From Pseudomonadales bacterium (GTDB taxonomy: Bacteria > Pseudomonadota > Gammaproteobacteria > Pseudomonadales > Azotimanducaceae), in assembly GCA_022827905.1 (NCBI GenBank), contig JAJEIQ010000004.1, positions 1-64,000 of the forward strand: a DNA stretch of 64,000 nucleotides. The letters run 5' to 3'. A program made the position numbers and the translations under genes. The notes under the pieces are model-generated. The model did no database searches, was not told where the DNA came from, and worked only from the letters and a program-made list of their open reading frames with translations. This document shows, piece by piece, positions 34,438 to 43,947 of the stretch. Numbering within the stretch: position 1 is the stretch's first letter; each line of letters opens with the position of its first letter.

Positions 34438-34887
34438 ATGCGGGTGGTGCGTTATTGGTCGGTGTCCCACGCCGGGGCCATGCAGCGGGTGTATCGAGCC
34501 TTGGATCGGCTGTTTATCCGGATCGATCCGCTGCTGCGCGTGGTCGGCTACCAGCGCTTGGAAGCGCCCTTCGCCGCCGTCGAGCGGGTGCTGAAGGGCT
34601 GGTTCTTCGACTGCCGCATGTGCGGCCACTGCGTCCTTCAATCCACCGGCATGTCCTGCCCCATGAACTGCCCCAAGCAATTGCGCAACGGCCCCTGCGG
34701 CGGGGTTCGCGCCGATGGCACGTGCGAACTCGACCCGGGCATGCGCTGCGTGTGGGTGGAGGCGGTGCGCGGCGCGGCGCGCCTGCCCGGCGGCGAACGC
34801 ATCGAGGTGATTCAGGTGCCGCTCGATCACCGGCTGGCCGGCCAATCCGCCTGGCTTGCCGAGTTGCGCCAACGCGCGGCCGCCTGA
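34438..34887 (+). CDS. methylenetetrahydrofolate reductase C-terminal-type Cys-rich protein
   Basis: A protein of 149 residues matching the MTHFR_C domain found fused to or beside MetF-type reductases. Eight cysteines are clustered (about C59, C62, C65, C74, C78, C87, C96, C104; CRMCGHCVLQSTGMSCPMNC), suggesting Zn and/or Fe-S binding and an electron-transfer role with the reductase encoded next. It starts eight bases after DUF1638. In acetogens and related bacteria this MetV-like subunit partners MetF. Confidence 0.83.
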   Translation: MRVVRYWSVSHAGAMQRVYRALDRLFIRIDPLLRVVGYQRLEAPFAAVERVLKGWFFDCRMCGHCVLQSTGMSCPMNCPKQLRNGPCGGVRADGTCELDPGMRCVWVEAVRGAARLPGGERIEVIQVPLDHRLAGQSAWLAELRQRAAA

Positions 34888-34900
34888 GGCAACCCGCACC

Positions 34901-35959
34901 ATGCGCTTCGACGACGAACCCATCACGCCGGGCGACCCCTTGCCGATTCTGCCCGGCCACCACTCGGCGGGGCGCTTTGAGCGGCTGCTGCGGGCGGGCG
35001 TGTTCGCCATCACCGCTGAACTGTCGCCGCCGGATTCCGCCAATGCGGAGGATGTGTACGCCCGTGCCCGCATCTTCGACGGCTACGTCGATGGCATCAA
35101 CGCCACCGATGGGTCCGGAGCCAACTGCCACATGTCCAGCGCGGGGGTCTGCGCCCTGCTCACCCGGGTCGGCTATGCGCCGGTGATGCAGATTTCCTGC
35201 CGTGACCGCAATCGCATCGCCATTCAGGGCGATGTGCTCGGCGCCGCCGCCATGGGCGTCAACAATCTGCTGTGTCTCACCGGCGACGGGGTGGCGGTGG
35301 GCGACCACCCCGCCGCCAAGCCGGTGTTCGACTTGGATGCCATCGCCTTGCTGGGCATTGTCCGTACCATGCGTGAGCAAGCGCGCTTTGCAAGCGGACG
35401 CGTTTTGACCACGCCACCCCAGGTGTTCCTTGGCAGCGCCGCCAATCCCTTCGCTCCGCCCTTCGACTTTCAAGTGGCCAGGCTCGCCAAGAAGGCGCGG
35501 GCGGGCGCTGAGTTCGTGCAGACCCAGTACTGCTTCGACGTGCCGCTGCTTGAGCGCTTCATGCGGCAGGCGCGCGACGAGGGCCTTGCTGAGCGGCTGT
35601 TCATTTTGGTGGGCATTGGCCCGCTGGCTTCGGCCCGCGCCGCCGAATGGATGCGCTCCCATGTGCCTGGGGTGCACATTCCGGATGCCGTCGTCGACCG
35701 CCTGCGACGGGCCCGGGGCAAGGGCGCGGCCAAGGCGGAGGGCAAGCGCATCTGCATCGACATCCTGGAGCGCGTGCGAGAAATTCCCGGGGTGTGCGGC
35801 GTTCACTTCATGGCCTACCGGCAGGAGGAGGCCGTCGCTGAGATCATCGATCGCTCCCGCGCCCTCGACGGCCGCATCCCCTGGTATCCGGGACGGGACG
35901 CCCGCTTCGCCCCGGCGTCCGATTCGCCCACTGAATTGCAACAGGAGGCCTGGGCATGA
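34901..35959 (+). CDS. 5,10-methylenetetrahydrofolate reductase, MetF-type
   Basis: Interconverts methyl-THF and methylene-THF. The protein has 352 residues in a FAD-binding TIM barrel: VFAITAELSPPDSANAEDVY, DGINATDGSGANCHMSS, NNLLCLTGDGVAVGDHP, GAEFVQTQYCFDVPLLERF and GVCGVHFMAYRQ. In this operon it probably oxidises methyl-THF produced by the next gene's enzyme, feeding one-carbon oxidation. The ATG at 34901 is preferred to 34856, which lies inside the preceding gene. ATGA overlap with the methyltransferase downstream. It is paired with the Cys-rich MTHFR_C protein upstream. Confidence 0.88.
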   Translation: MRFDDEPITPGDPLPILPGHHSAGRFERLLRAGVFAITAELSPPDSANAEDVYARARIFDGYVDGINATDGSGANCHMSSAGVCALLTRVGYAPVMQISCRDRNRIAIQGDVLGAAAMGVNNLLCLTGDGVAVGDHPAAKPVFDLDAIALLGIVRTMREQARFASGRVLTTPPQVFLGSAANPFAPPFDFQVARLAKKARAGAEFVQTQYCFDVPLLERFMRQARDEGLAERLFILVGIGPLASARAAEWMRSHVPGVHIPDAVVDRLRRARGKGAAKAEGKRICIDILERVREIPGVCGVHFMAYRQEEAVAEIIDRSRALDGRIPWYPGRDARFAPASDSPTELQQEAWA

Positions 35960-36858
35960 CCGATACGCTATTGAGTTCCGCCAGCCGCGAAGTGGCGCTC
36001 GGCTTTGAGCGCCCCTTCGTCGTCATCGGCGAGCGCATCAATCCCACTGGCCGCAAGCTCTTGGCGGCGGAAATGAAGGCCGGCAACTTCGCCCGAGTGG
36101 AAGCCGACGCCGCCGCCCAAGTGGCGGCGGGCGCCCACATGCTGGACGTCAATGCCGGCATTCCCTTGGCCGATGAGCCTGGCCTCCTCGCCGAGGCCAT
36201 CCGTCGGGTGCAGGCCGTCACCGACGTGCCCCTGTCCATTGACTCCTCCGTGGTGGAGGCCTTGGAGGCGGGGCTTGCCGCCTATCAGGGCAAGCCGCTG
36301 CTCAATTCGGTCACCGGCGAGGACGAGGTTCTGGAGCGGGTGCTGCCATTGGTCAAGCGGCACGCCTGCGCCGTGGTGGCCATTTCCAACGACGAGACCG
36401 GCATTTCGGAGGACATCGACGTGCGCTTTGCGGTGGCGAAGAAGATCGTCGAGCGGGCGGCGGACTACGGCATCCCAGCCAGCGATGTGGTGGTGGATCC
36501 CTTGGTGATGCCGGTGGGGGCCATTAACGGGGCCGGATGCCAGGCGATGAAGCTGATTGGACGCCTGCGCCGCGAACTCAAGGTCAACACCACCTGCGGG
36601 GCGTCGAACATCAGTTTTGGCCTGCCCAACCGCAACGGCCTAGGCGCCGCCTTCCTGACGATGGCAGCGGGGGCGGGCATGACGTCCGCCATCACCAACC
36701 CGTTGCACGCGGAGGTGATGGCCGCCGTGCGCGGCGCCGACGTCATGCTCGGCCACGACCCGGATTGCCGCCGTTGGATGGAAGCCTACCGCGAGCAGGC
36801 GCCGGTCGCAGAGGGCCGTGAGCGCCGTCGGGGAAGCCGCCGCCGGGCCCGCGCGTGA
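35956..36858 (+). CDS. methyltetrahydrofolate:corrinoid methyltransferase, MtgA/AcsE-like
   Basis: Moves methyl between a corrinoid and tetrahydrofolate. It has 300 residues in a pterin-binding (DHPS-like) barrel: FVVIGERINPTGRKL, GAHMLDVNAGIP, VPLSIDSSVVEALEAGL, LLNSVTGEDEVLE and VVDPLVMPVGA. The C-terminus is a basic Arg-rich tail (GRERRRGSRRRARA) from GC-rich repeats. It overlaps MTHFR by four bases upstream and the reactivase (GTGA) downstream. Its predicted role is to pass the methyl taken by the MttB-like enzyme to THF. Confidence 0.88.
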   Translation: MTDTLLSSASREVALGFERPFVVIGERINPTGRKLLAAEMKAGNFARVEADAAAQVAAGAHMLDVNAGIPLADEPGLLAEAIRRVQAVTDVPLSIDSSVVEALEAGLAAYQGKPLLNSVTGEDEVLERVLPLVKRHACAVVAISNDETGISEDIDVRFAVAKKIVERAADYGIPASDVVVDPLVMPVGAINGAGCQAMKLIGRLRRELKVNTTCGASNISFGLPNRNGLGAAFLTMAAGAGMTSAITNPLHAEVMAAVRGADVMLGHDPDCRRWMEAYREQAPVAEGRERRRGSRRRARA

Positions 36859-38900
36859 GCGCAGGCCCGCGCATAGGCGCAGGCCCGCGCTCACGCGCGG
36901 GGTGCGATGCGCTCGTGCTGTTCATGCCCTCCGGTCGCCGGGGTCGCTTTCCCTTAGGCACCCCGCTGCTCCAAGCCGCTCGGCAACTTGGCGTGGACAT
37001 CGATTCGGTCTGCGGCGGGCGCGGCATTTGCGGGCGCTGCCAAATCGAACTGGCCGAGGGGCAGTTCGCCAAGCACGGCATCACCTCAGCGGCAGCGCAC
37101 ATTACGCCCTTGAGCGACCCGGAAAGGCGCTTCGCGGAGCGGCGCGGCTTGGCCGGCGGCCGGCGGCTGAGCTGCCACGCCAAGCTCAAGGGCGACGCGG
37201 TGATCGATGTGCCGCCGGACAGCCAGGTCCATCGCCAAGTGGTGCGCAAGGCCGCGGAGGTCTGCGACATCCAGATCGATCCCGTGGTGCGGCTCTGCTA
37301 CGTGGAGGTCACGCCGCCGCAATTGGATCAGCCCGCCGGAGACCAGGAACGGCTGCTTGACGCCTTGGCGGACCAGTGGGGATTGCAAGACCTCTCCTGC
37401 GACCTCCGCCTGCTGCCCGGCCTGCAGGCGCTGCTCCGTGACGGCCAATGGCGGGTGACGGCGGCGGTGCAGGCCGAACAACGGGTGGTGGCGCTATGGC
37501 CCGGCCTTCAGGAGCGCCTGTACGGGGTGGCCCTGGACATCGGTTCGACCACCTTGTCGGCCCATCTCTGCGACCTCGCCACCGGCGACGTGCTGGCCGG
37601 GGCAGGGCGCATGAATCCGCAAATCCGCTTCGGCGAGGACCTGATGAGCCGGGTGTCCTGGGTCATGATGCATCCCGGCGGCGAATCCGAGTTGACCGCC
37701 GCCGTGCGTGAAGCGGTGAACGGCCTGATGGCCGACCTCACTACCGAAGCCGCGGTCAGCGCGGATGCGGTGCTGGCCTTGACCGTTGCCGCCAACCCCA
37801 TCATGCACCACCTCTTCTTCGGCTTAAGCCCGGTGGAGCTCGGCGGTGCCCCTTTCGCGTTGGCGGTGGACGGCGCCCTGCGAGCCCCGGCGGCGGACTT
37901 GGGCTTGGCCATCAACCCAGGTGCCGGGGTGTACGCGCTGCCTTGCATCGCTGGCCATGTGGGGGCCGACGCGGCGGGCGTGCTGCTCGCCGAAGCGCCG
38001 CATAAGCGTTCGGAAGTCAATCTCATCGTCGATGTGGGCACCAATGCGGAGATCCTGCTCGGCAACCGGGAGCGCCTTTTGGCGGCGTCCAGCCCCACCG
38101 GCCCGGCATTCGAGGGCGCGCAGATCAGTTGCGGCCAGCGGGCCGCGCCGGGGGCCATCGAGCGGGTGCGCATCGACCGCCAAACCCTCGAACCCCGCTT
38201 CAAGGTGATCGGCTGCGCGCTCTGGTCCGACGAGCCGGGCTTTGCGGAGGCCGTCGCCGATACCGGCGTCACGGGCATCTGCGGCTCCGGCATCATCGAA
38301 GCCTTGGCGGAACTGTACCTGGCGGGCGTGATCGACGCGGACGGCGTCATTGACGTGGCGCTGATGGAGAGCACGCCCCGCATCCGCCAACAAGGGCGGA
38401 CCTGCGCCTACCGCCTGCGGGAAGCCCCCACGGCCGACACGCCCGACATCGAGATCACCCAGAACGACGTGCGCGCGGTGCAACTCGCCAAAGCGGCCCT
38501 TTACGCCGGCGTCAAGCTGCTGATGGCCCGATTCGGTGCCACGGAGGTGGACCGCATCCGCCTGGCGGGCGCCTTCGGCAGCTTCATCGACGTGAAGTAC
38601 GCCATGGTCCTTGGCCTGATCCCCGACTGCGCCCTCGACCAGGTCTCCGCCGCCGGCAACGCCGCCGGCACCGGTGCCCGCATGGCTCTGCTGAACGCCG
38701 ACTCGCGCACCGAGATCGAAACCCTGGTCCAGGGCATCGAGAAAATCGAAATCGCCACCGCGACGGACTTCCAGGACCAGTTCGTCAACGCCATGGCCAT
38801 TCCCCACAAAACCGACGCCTTCCCCAATCTGGGCGAAGCGGTCACGCTGCCTGCGCCCAAGAAGAGCCAAGCCGCCGCCAAGCGGCGAAGACGACGATAG
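36855..38900 (+). CDS. ASKHA-domain corrinoid reductive activator with N-terminal 2Fe-2S ferredoxin domain
   Basis: ATP-dependent reactivase (RACo/RamA-type function) that reduces oxidised Co(II) corrinoid back to Co(I). It has 681 residues. The ferredoxin domain (about 18-115) has C53, C59, C62 and C107 for a 2Fe-2S cluster. The DUF4445/ASKHA ATPase follows (GVALDIGSTTLSAHL, NLIVDVGTNAEILLG, GICGSGIIEALAEL, IRLAGAFGSFIDVKYA). It starts at a GTG overlapping the previous stop; residues 2-12 come from a tandem GC-rich repeat (AGPRIGAGPR). It is the last gene of the corrinoid operon. Confidence 0.88.
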   Translation: MSAGPRIGAGPRSRAGCDALVLFMPSGRRGRFPLGTPLLQAARQLGVDIDSVCGGRGICGRCQIELAEGQFAKHGITSAAAHITPLSDPERRFAERRGLAGGRRLSCHAKLKGDAVIDVPPDSQVHRQVVRKAAEVCDIQIDPVVRLCYVEVTPPQLDQPAGDQERLLDALADQWGLQDLSCDLRLLPGLQALLRDGQWRVTAAVQAEQRVVALWPGLQERLYGVALDIGSTTLSAHLCDLATGDVLAGAGRMNPQIRFGEDLMSRVSWVMMHPGGESELTAAVREAVNGLMADLTTEAAVSADAVLALTVAANPIMHHLFFGLSPVELGGAPFALAVDGALRAPAADLGLAINPGAGVYALPCIAGHVGADAAGVLLAEAPHKRSEVNLIVDVGTNAEILLGNRERLLAASSPTGPAFEGAQISCGQRAAPGAIERVRIDRQTLEPRFKVIGCALWSDEPGFAEAVADTGVTGICGSGIIEALAELYLAGVIDADGVIDVALMESTPRIRQQGRTCAYRLREAPTADTPDIEITQNDVRAVQLAKAALYAGVKLLMARFGATEVDRIRLAGAFGSFIDVKYAMVLGLIPDCALDQVSAAGNAAGTGARMALLNADSRTEIETLVQGIEKIEIATATDFQDQFVNAMAIPHKTDAFPNLGEAVTLPAPKKSQAAAKRRRRR

Positions 38901-38962
38901 GCCGCCTTTGGGTTACAGTAGGCGCGACCGCACCGACCAAAGGCACCCTTGAGGAACCACGC

Positions 38963-40171
38963 ATGGCAATCCTAATGACCAACGCCCGGCTCTTTACTGC
39001 CGTGGATGAAGACGTCATCGAGCAGGGCGCGCTGCTGATTGACGGCGGCGTCATTCAATACGCGGGGCCAGCGGCGGACGCACCGGCGGTGGAGAATGGC
39101 ATGGAGGTTCGTGATGTTGGCGGCAGGTTCGTCATGCCGGGCATGACGGAAACCCATGCGCACCTATCCTTTGCCGATGCCAGCCCCTTCGCGATCGGCG
39201 CCACCCCGGTTGAGGAGGCCACGATCACCGCGGTCAGAAACGCCAACCTGATGCTGTCGTCCGGGTTCACATCGGCCATCAGCTTTGGCTCAACCTACAA
39301 GATCGACGTGGCTCTGCGTGAAGCCATCAACAGCGGACGAATCAAGGGCCCGCGCTTGCTGGCCGCCGGCCGCGACCTCGGCGCCACGGCCAGCAACGTG
39401 GATTCCCCCGGCGGCTTGAGCCAGATCGCGGATGGCCCTTGGGCGTTGCGCAAAGCCGTGCGGGAACAACGCCGGGACCAAGTCGATGTGGTGAAGATCT
39501 TCATCGATGGCGAAGCCATCAATCCGGTCAACCCGCCAGGCGAATTGGGATTTTGCGACGAGGAAGTCAACGCCGTGGTGGATGAAGCCCACCGCCACGG
39601 ACTGCGGGTGGCCTGCCATGCGCGCAGCGCTGCGGCCGTGAAGCAGGCGGTGCGCGCCGGGGTCGACTATGTCGGCCACGCCAACTACTTGGATGAGGAG
39701 GCTGTTGAACTGCTGTCGGCTCGCAACGACGCCGTGTACGTGGGCCCGGCAATCGCCTGGGAGGTCCAGTACGTCAAACAATGTGAATCGCTGGGCGTCA
39801 GCCGGGAGACTGTGCGCGCCCAAGGCTACGAGGCCGAAATCGAGGCCACCGTAAAGACCGTGGAGATGTTGCGCAAGGCGGACGTCAAGCTCGTGGTCGG
39901 CGGTGACTACGGCATCAGCATTGCGCCCCACGGCACCTACGCCAAGGACTTGGAGTACTTCGTTGACCTGTTCGACATGCGGCCAGCGGAAGCCTTGCTG
40001 TGCGCCACCCGAAACGGCGGCGTGGCGATGGATCCATCCGGGTCACTCGGCACCTTGGAGGCCGGGACGGCAGCGGACCTGGTGATGGTCGAAGGCGACC
40101 CGCTTGAGGACATCCGGGTGCTTCAGGACCACGCCAAGCTGACCGTGATCAAGGGCGGCGAAATCCACTGA
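38963..40171 (+). CDS. metal-dependent amidohydrolase, imidazolonepropionase-like
   Basis: Cytoplasmic amidohydrolase of 402 residues. Metal ligands are ETHAHLSF (H65, H67), a probable carboxylated Lys in VDVVKIFIDG (about 179), His in ACHARSA and GHANYLD, and Asp in VVGGDYGIS. It is related to prolidase-like and imidazolonepropionase-type enzymes in marine bacteria, and the substrate is unknown. It lies 62 bases after the reactivase and may be cotranscribed with the corrinoid genes. Confidence 0.86.
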   Translation: MAILMTNARLFTAVDEDVIEQGALLIDGGVIQYAGPAADAPAVENGMEVRDVGGRFVMPGMTETHAHLSFADASPFAIGATPVEEATITAVRNANLMLSSGFTSAISFGSTYKIDVALREAINSGRIKGPRLLAAGRDLGATASNVDSPGGLSQIADGPWALRKAVREQRRDQVDVVKIFIDGEAINPVNPPGELGFCDEEVNAVVDEAHRHGLRVACHARSAAAVKQAVRAGVDYVGHANYLDEEAVELLSARNDAVYVGPAIAWEVQYVKQCESLGVSRETVRAQGYEAEIEATVKTVEMLRKADVKLVVGGDYGISIAPHGTYAKDLEYFVDLFDMRPAEALLCATRNGGVAMDPSGSLGTLEAGTAADLVMVEGDPLEDIRVLQDHAKLTVIKGGEIH

Positions 40172-40260
40172 ACCCCACCTTCCCGAACTAGGCCGCGTCA
40201 CAAACCGGCGGCAAATGCCCTGTAGAATGCGGGGCTTCCTTACTAACTGTGGTGAGGCGC

Positions 40261-41925
40261 ATGTCGCGAGCCAATTTCTTCGCCCTTGGACTTCCCATTG
40301 CCTGCCTCATGGTGGCCAACGGCTTGGCGGACACCCTTGACGGCAAGGTGTTCGATGACCTGAACCGCAACGGCCAAGCCGACGCCGGCGAGCCCGGCAT
40401 CGCCAATGTGCGCGTCTCCAACGGCCGGGAGGTCGTGCTCACGGACGACCAGGGCGCCTACCAACTCGAGGTGAATGGCGACAGCATCGTGTTCATCACC
40501 AAGCCGTCCGGCTACATGACGCCCCTGGACGCCTACCGCCTGCCGCGCTTCCACTACCTGCACCGCCCTAAAGGGTCGCCCGCCGGGCTTCGCTATCCCG
40601 GCATCGAACCCACCGGCCCGCTGCCCGAGCGCATCGACTTCGCCCTGCATCGACAGGAGGAGCCGGCCAGCTTCGAGGCCATCCTGTTTGCCGACCCGCA
40701 GCCGCAGACCGACGCAGAACTCGACTACATCCGCGATGGCGTGGTGAGCGAACTCATCGGCACCGGTGCCGCCTTCGGCATGACCATGGGCGACATTCTC
40801 TCCGACGACCTGTCCATGTTCCCGCGCTACAACAGCATCATCGGCCAGATCGGCGTTCCTTGGTACAACGTTCCCGGCAACCACGAACTCAACCTGTTTG
40901 CGCCCTCCGACAAGTACTCGCTGGAGACCTTCTCCAAATGGTACGGCCCGCCCTATTACGCCTTCGAATACGCCGACGCGGTGTTCGTGGTTCTCGACGA
41001 TGTGCGCTACCGGGGTGCGGCGCCCACACCGGAGAATCCGCGTGCCGCTGGCGGCTACGACGCGGCATTGGGCGAGGTGCAACTGGCGTGGCTTGAGGCC
41101 GAACTCGCCCATGTGCCCAAGGATCGGCTGCTGGTTCTCGCCGTGCACATCCCCCTCCTGATCCCTTCCGATCAGGCGGAACGCCAGTACGGGGTGGAGG
41201 ACCGCCAAGCGCTTTTCGACCTGCTGACCGACTACCCCAATCTCTACGCGATGGCCGGCCATACGCACACCACCCAGCACGTCCGGATCGGGGAGGAGGA
41301 CGGCTACCGGGGGGAGCAGGCGTTTCATCATCACGTCCTCACCACGGTGTCCGGCAGTTGGTGGAGCGGGCCCTTTGACGGCGAAGCGCTGCCGGTTTCC
41401 ATGCAGCGTGACGGCACGCCCAGGGGATACCACCGCATGCACGTCGATGGCACCGACCTGCGGGTGTCCTTCAAGGCCGCCGGGCGTCCCGAAAGCCACC
41501 AGATGCGCATCATGCTGGATGCCGCCCACCACGGGCCGCAGGGCGGCTATCGCGACGTTCGGCCGGGCGAACTCTACGACGGCCGCATCAACGAAGACCA
41601 GGTCGCCGCGGCTTCCTTGCTCGTCAACCTATTCGACGGCGGGCCGACATCGACCGTCCGCTTCCGGGTGAACGACGGGGAGTGGGTGGACATGCGGCGG
41701 CAACTGACGTTCGACCCGAGTTATCTTGAGTTGGCGGAACGGCACGACGCAGTGATCAAGCCTTGGGTGGAGCCGGAGCCGTCCACCCACCTGTGGATCG
41801 CCGATCTGCCGGACGGCATCGGACCGGGCACGCATTTGCTCTCCGTTGTCGCAACCGACGAATTCGGCAGCACCCACCACGGACACAAGGTGCTCGAGGT
41901 CACGGGCAGCAGCGCGAGCCGATGA
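40261..41925 (+). CDS. exported calcineurin-like phosphoesterase with N- and C-terminal accessory domains
   Basis: Metallophosphoesterase of 554 residues. After the signal peptide, an SdrD/metallophos_N-like beta domain carries a calcium-type loop (FDDLNRNGQADAGEPG). The phosphoesterase core has ILFADPQPQ, TMGDILSDD, VPGNHELN, HIPLL and GHTHTTQH; D-x-Q stands where D-x-H is usual. A C-terminal metallophos_C-type beta domain follows. Predicted to act outside the cytoplasm on a phosphodiester or monoester. The start at 40261 follows GTGAGG; GTG at 40249 is an alternative. Confidence 0.87.
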   Translation: MSRANFFALGLPIACLMVANGLADTLDGKVFDDLNRNGQADAGEPGIANVRVSNGREVVLTDDQGAYQLEVNGDSIVFITKPSGYMTPLDAYRLPRFHYLHRPKGSPAGLRYPGIEPTGPLPERIDFALHRQEEPASFEAILFADPQPQTDAELDYIRDGVVSELIGTGAAFGMTMGDILSDDLSMFPRYNSIIGQIGVPWYNVPGNHELNLFAPSDKYSLETFSKWYGPPYYAFEYADAVFVVLDDVRYRGAAPTPENPRAAGGYDAALGEVQLAWLEAELAHVPKDRLLVLAVHIPLLIPSDQAERQYGVEDRQALFDLLTDYPNLYAMAGHTHTTQHVRIGEEDGYRGEQAFHHHVLTTVSGSWWSGPFDGEALPVSMQRDGTPRGYHRMHVDGTDLRVSFKAAGRPESHQMRIMLDAAHHGPQGGYRDVRPGELYDGRINEDQVAAASLLVNLFDGGPTSTVRFRVNDGEWVDMRRQLTFDPSYLELAERHDAVIKPWVEPEPSTHLWIADLPDGIGPGTHLLSVVATDEFGSTHHGHKVLEVTGSSASR

Positions 41926-41967
41926 GGCGAATGACCTGACTTCAGCCTAGGATCCCTGCCGGCGACG

Positions 41968-42492
41968 CTAATCGCCGCCGCGGACCCGGGCCAAGCCCTG
42001 GCGGACCATGGCGATGAGAAACAGCCCGATCCCCAATATCTGATACACCGCCCCGACGGTCCACTTGGCTGTGGTGGCGGCCGACGCCGACGCCACCTGC
42101 GACGGGCTTAAGTCCGGATACCCGACCAGCATCGCCGTGATCTGCACGTTCTCCAGCAGGTCCAAGATGCCCGCGGCCACCGGCACGAAGGCCAGCCACC
42201 AAGTTCCCTCCGAGAGCCGGAAGCGGTGGATCAGTCCCGCGAACAGCGTGACGTAGACCAGTGGAAAGAGCGTGTCGAGCAGCATGCTCCCCCAGGCGTA
42301 GGCGGTCCTGCCGTCCGGCCCGTACGCCTCCATCGACGCCATGGCCTCGTCGTACGAGTATCCCGGTTTCATGTCGAGCATCTCGCCGTTGATCGGCAGG
42401 CTGGGGAATACTAGAAACAGAAACACCGCTGTGGCGACAAAAGTCACCAGAAGAGTGCGGGTGCGGCCCGCAAACTCGAAGTATGCTTTCAA
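41968..42492 (-). CDS. four-helix integral membrane protein of unknown function
   Basis: A protein of 174 residues with four predicted membrane helices (LLVTFVATAVFLFLVFPSLP, LLDTLFPLVYVTLFAGLI, LAFVPVAAGILDLLENVQIT, TVGAVYQILGIGLFLIAM). No catalytic motif or named family is recognised. The start is taken as TTG at 42492 because GGGAGAA lies just upstream. A longer reading from 42531 adds 13 residues. It is divergent from the MATE transporter. Confidence 0.7.
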   Translation of the reverse strand: MKAYFEFAGRTRTLLVTFVATAVFLFLVFPSLPINGEMLDMKPGYSYDEAMASMEAYGPDGRTAYAWGSMLLDTLFPLVYVTLFAGLIHRFRLSEGTWWLAFVPVAAGILDLLENVQITAMLVGYPDLSPSQVASASAATTAKWTVGAVYQILGIGLFLIAMVRQGLARVRGGD

Positions 42493-42560
42493 TTGGGTTC
42501 TCCCTTCCGCTGTGCGGCAACCATACAACACCTAGGAGCCTGCGCGGTTAGCGTCTCCAC

Positions 42561-43916
42561 ATGACCTCAGCATCAGAGAAAACCAGCCAAGCGCTTCAGG
42601 GCGCGATCGTCCCCACCTTCTTCAAGTACTTGGGGCTGGACGTGCTTGGGCTAGTCGCCATGACCTCCGCCATGCTGGTTGACGGGCTGTTCATCGGCAA
42701 CTACGTTGGCGTCACCGCGCTGGCCGCCGTCAACCTGATCATTCCGATCTCAACCCTGCTGTTTGGCGTCGGCATGATGCTCTCCATCGGCGGCTCGGTG
42801 CGGGCCGGCAAGTACCTGGGCGAAGACGACAAGCCCGCCGCGTCGGCCATCTTCAGCAAGACGCTGGTGTTCATGGCGCTGTACGGGGCGGCTGCGATCG
42901 CCTTGGCGCTTACCTTCGAGGAGGCGCTTTTCACCGGGCTTGGCGCGAGCCCGGAGATCTTCCCGGCCATGAGCGAGTACTACCGGATCATCATGCCCTT
43001 CCTGCTGGCGCAGCTCATCGTCCTGGCGCTGTATTACTTCATCCGCTTGGACGGCTATCCGAATCTGGTCGCCACCGCGCTGACCATTGGCGCCCTGGTC
43101 AACATCCTGCTCGACTACCTGTTCATTGGCCGGTTCGGCTGGGGCCTGACCGGGGCGGCCTTTGCCACCGGGATATCCCAAGCGTTGCCGTTGCCGGTGA
43201 TGATGATCTACTTCTCAAAGCCTGGCCGCAGGCTGCGCTTCGCCCTCCGCCAACGCAACTGGAAGGAAGTGTTCCAAGCTGCCTACAACGGCATCTCCGA
43301 GTTCATCAACGAAGTGGCCGGGGGCATTGTCGTGCTGATCCTCAACTGGATGCTGCTGCAACGAATCGGCGTGTACGGCGTCGCGGCGATGACCGTGGTC
43401 AACTACAGCATGCTGCTGGGCTACATGATGTTCTTCGCCATCTCGGACACCATTGCGGTGATGATCTCGCAGAACTTCGGCGCCCGCGACGCAGCGCGCA
43501 TGGCCGCCTTTCTTAAGACGGCTTTCAGCACCATCGCCATGCTGAGCGCCATCTTCATCACGGTGCTGCTGACTGCCGGCGAGCCGATCATCCGGCTGTT
43601 CGTCGATGCTGGTGAGAGTGCTGCCACAGTGGGCATGGCCAGCGAGTTCGTCACCTACATCTGGCCCATATTCCTGTTCGCTGGCGTCAACATCCTGCTG
43701 TCGGGCTACCTGACGGCCATCCACCGTCCGCTGCAATCCGGGACGGTGGCTCTCTGCCATAGCCTGATTCTGCCGGCGGCATTTCTGGCTCTCGCCTACT
43801 GGCTGCTCGCAGACCAGCGCTTCGTGGTGGCCTTGCCGGCCGCCGAAGCTGTCACCTGCCTATTGGCGCTCGCCCTGTTCCTGCGCCACTTGCCCACCAA
43901 GGCCGTGCGCACTTGA
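42561..43916 (+). CDS. MATE-family multidrug/cation antiporter
   Basis: Inner-membrane efflux protein of 451 residues with 12 hydrophobic helices in two repeats. MATE patterns include GLFIGNYVGVTALAAVNLII, SIGGSVRAGKYLGED, TIGALVNILLDYLFIGRFGW and YMMFFAISDTIAVMISQNFG. Exports organic cations or drugs using Na+ or H+ gradients; the substrate is unknown. No clear ribosome site precedes the ATG at 42561. Confidence 0.92.
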   Translation: MTSASEKTSQALQGAIVPTFFKYLGLDVLGLVAMTSAMLVDGLFIGNYVGVTALAAVNLIIPISTLLFGVGMMLSIGGSVRAGKYLGEDDKPAASAIFSKTLVFMALYGAAAIALALTFEEALFTGLGASPEIFPAMSEYYRIIMPFLLAQLIVLALYYFIRLDGYPNLVATALTIGALVNILLDYLFIGRFGWGLTGAAFATGISQALPLPVMMIYFSKPGRRLRFALRQRNWKEVFQAAYNGISEFINEVAGGIVVLILNWMLLQRIGVYGVAAMTVVNYSMLLGYMMFFAISDTIAVMISQNFGARDAARMAAFLKTAFSTIAMLSAIFITVLLTAGEPIIRLFVDAGESAATVGMASEFVTYIWPIFLFAGVNILLSGYLTAIHRPLQSGTVALCHSLILPAAFLALAYWLLADQRFVVALPAAEAVTCLLALALFLRHLPTKAVRT

Positions 43917-43947
43917 AGCCTGCCAGGGCGTTCCGTTCAAAGGCCGG

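Noticed and set aside
34514-35941. Long minus-strand open frame (475 codons) opposite the folate genes
   Set aside because: It is an antisense shadow of the MTHFR and Cys-rich genes in GC-rich DNA, with Arg/Gly/His-rich composition and no domain pattern.
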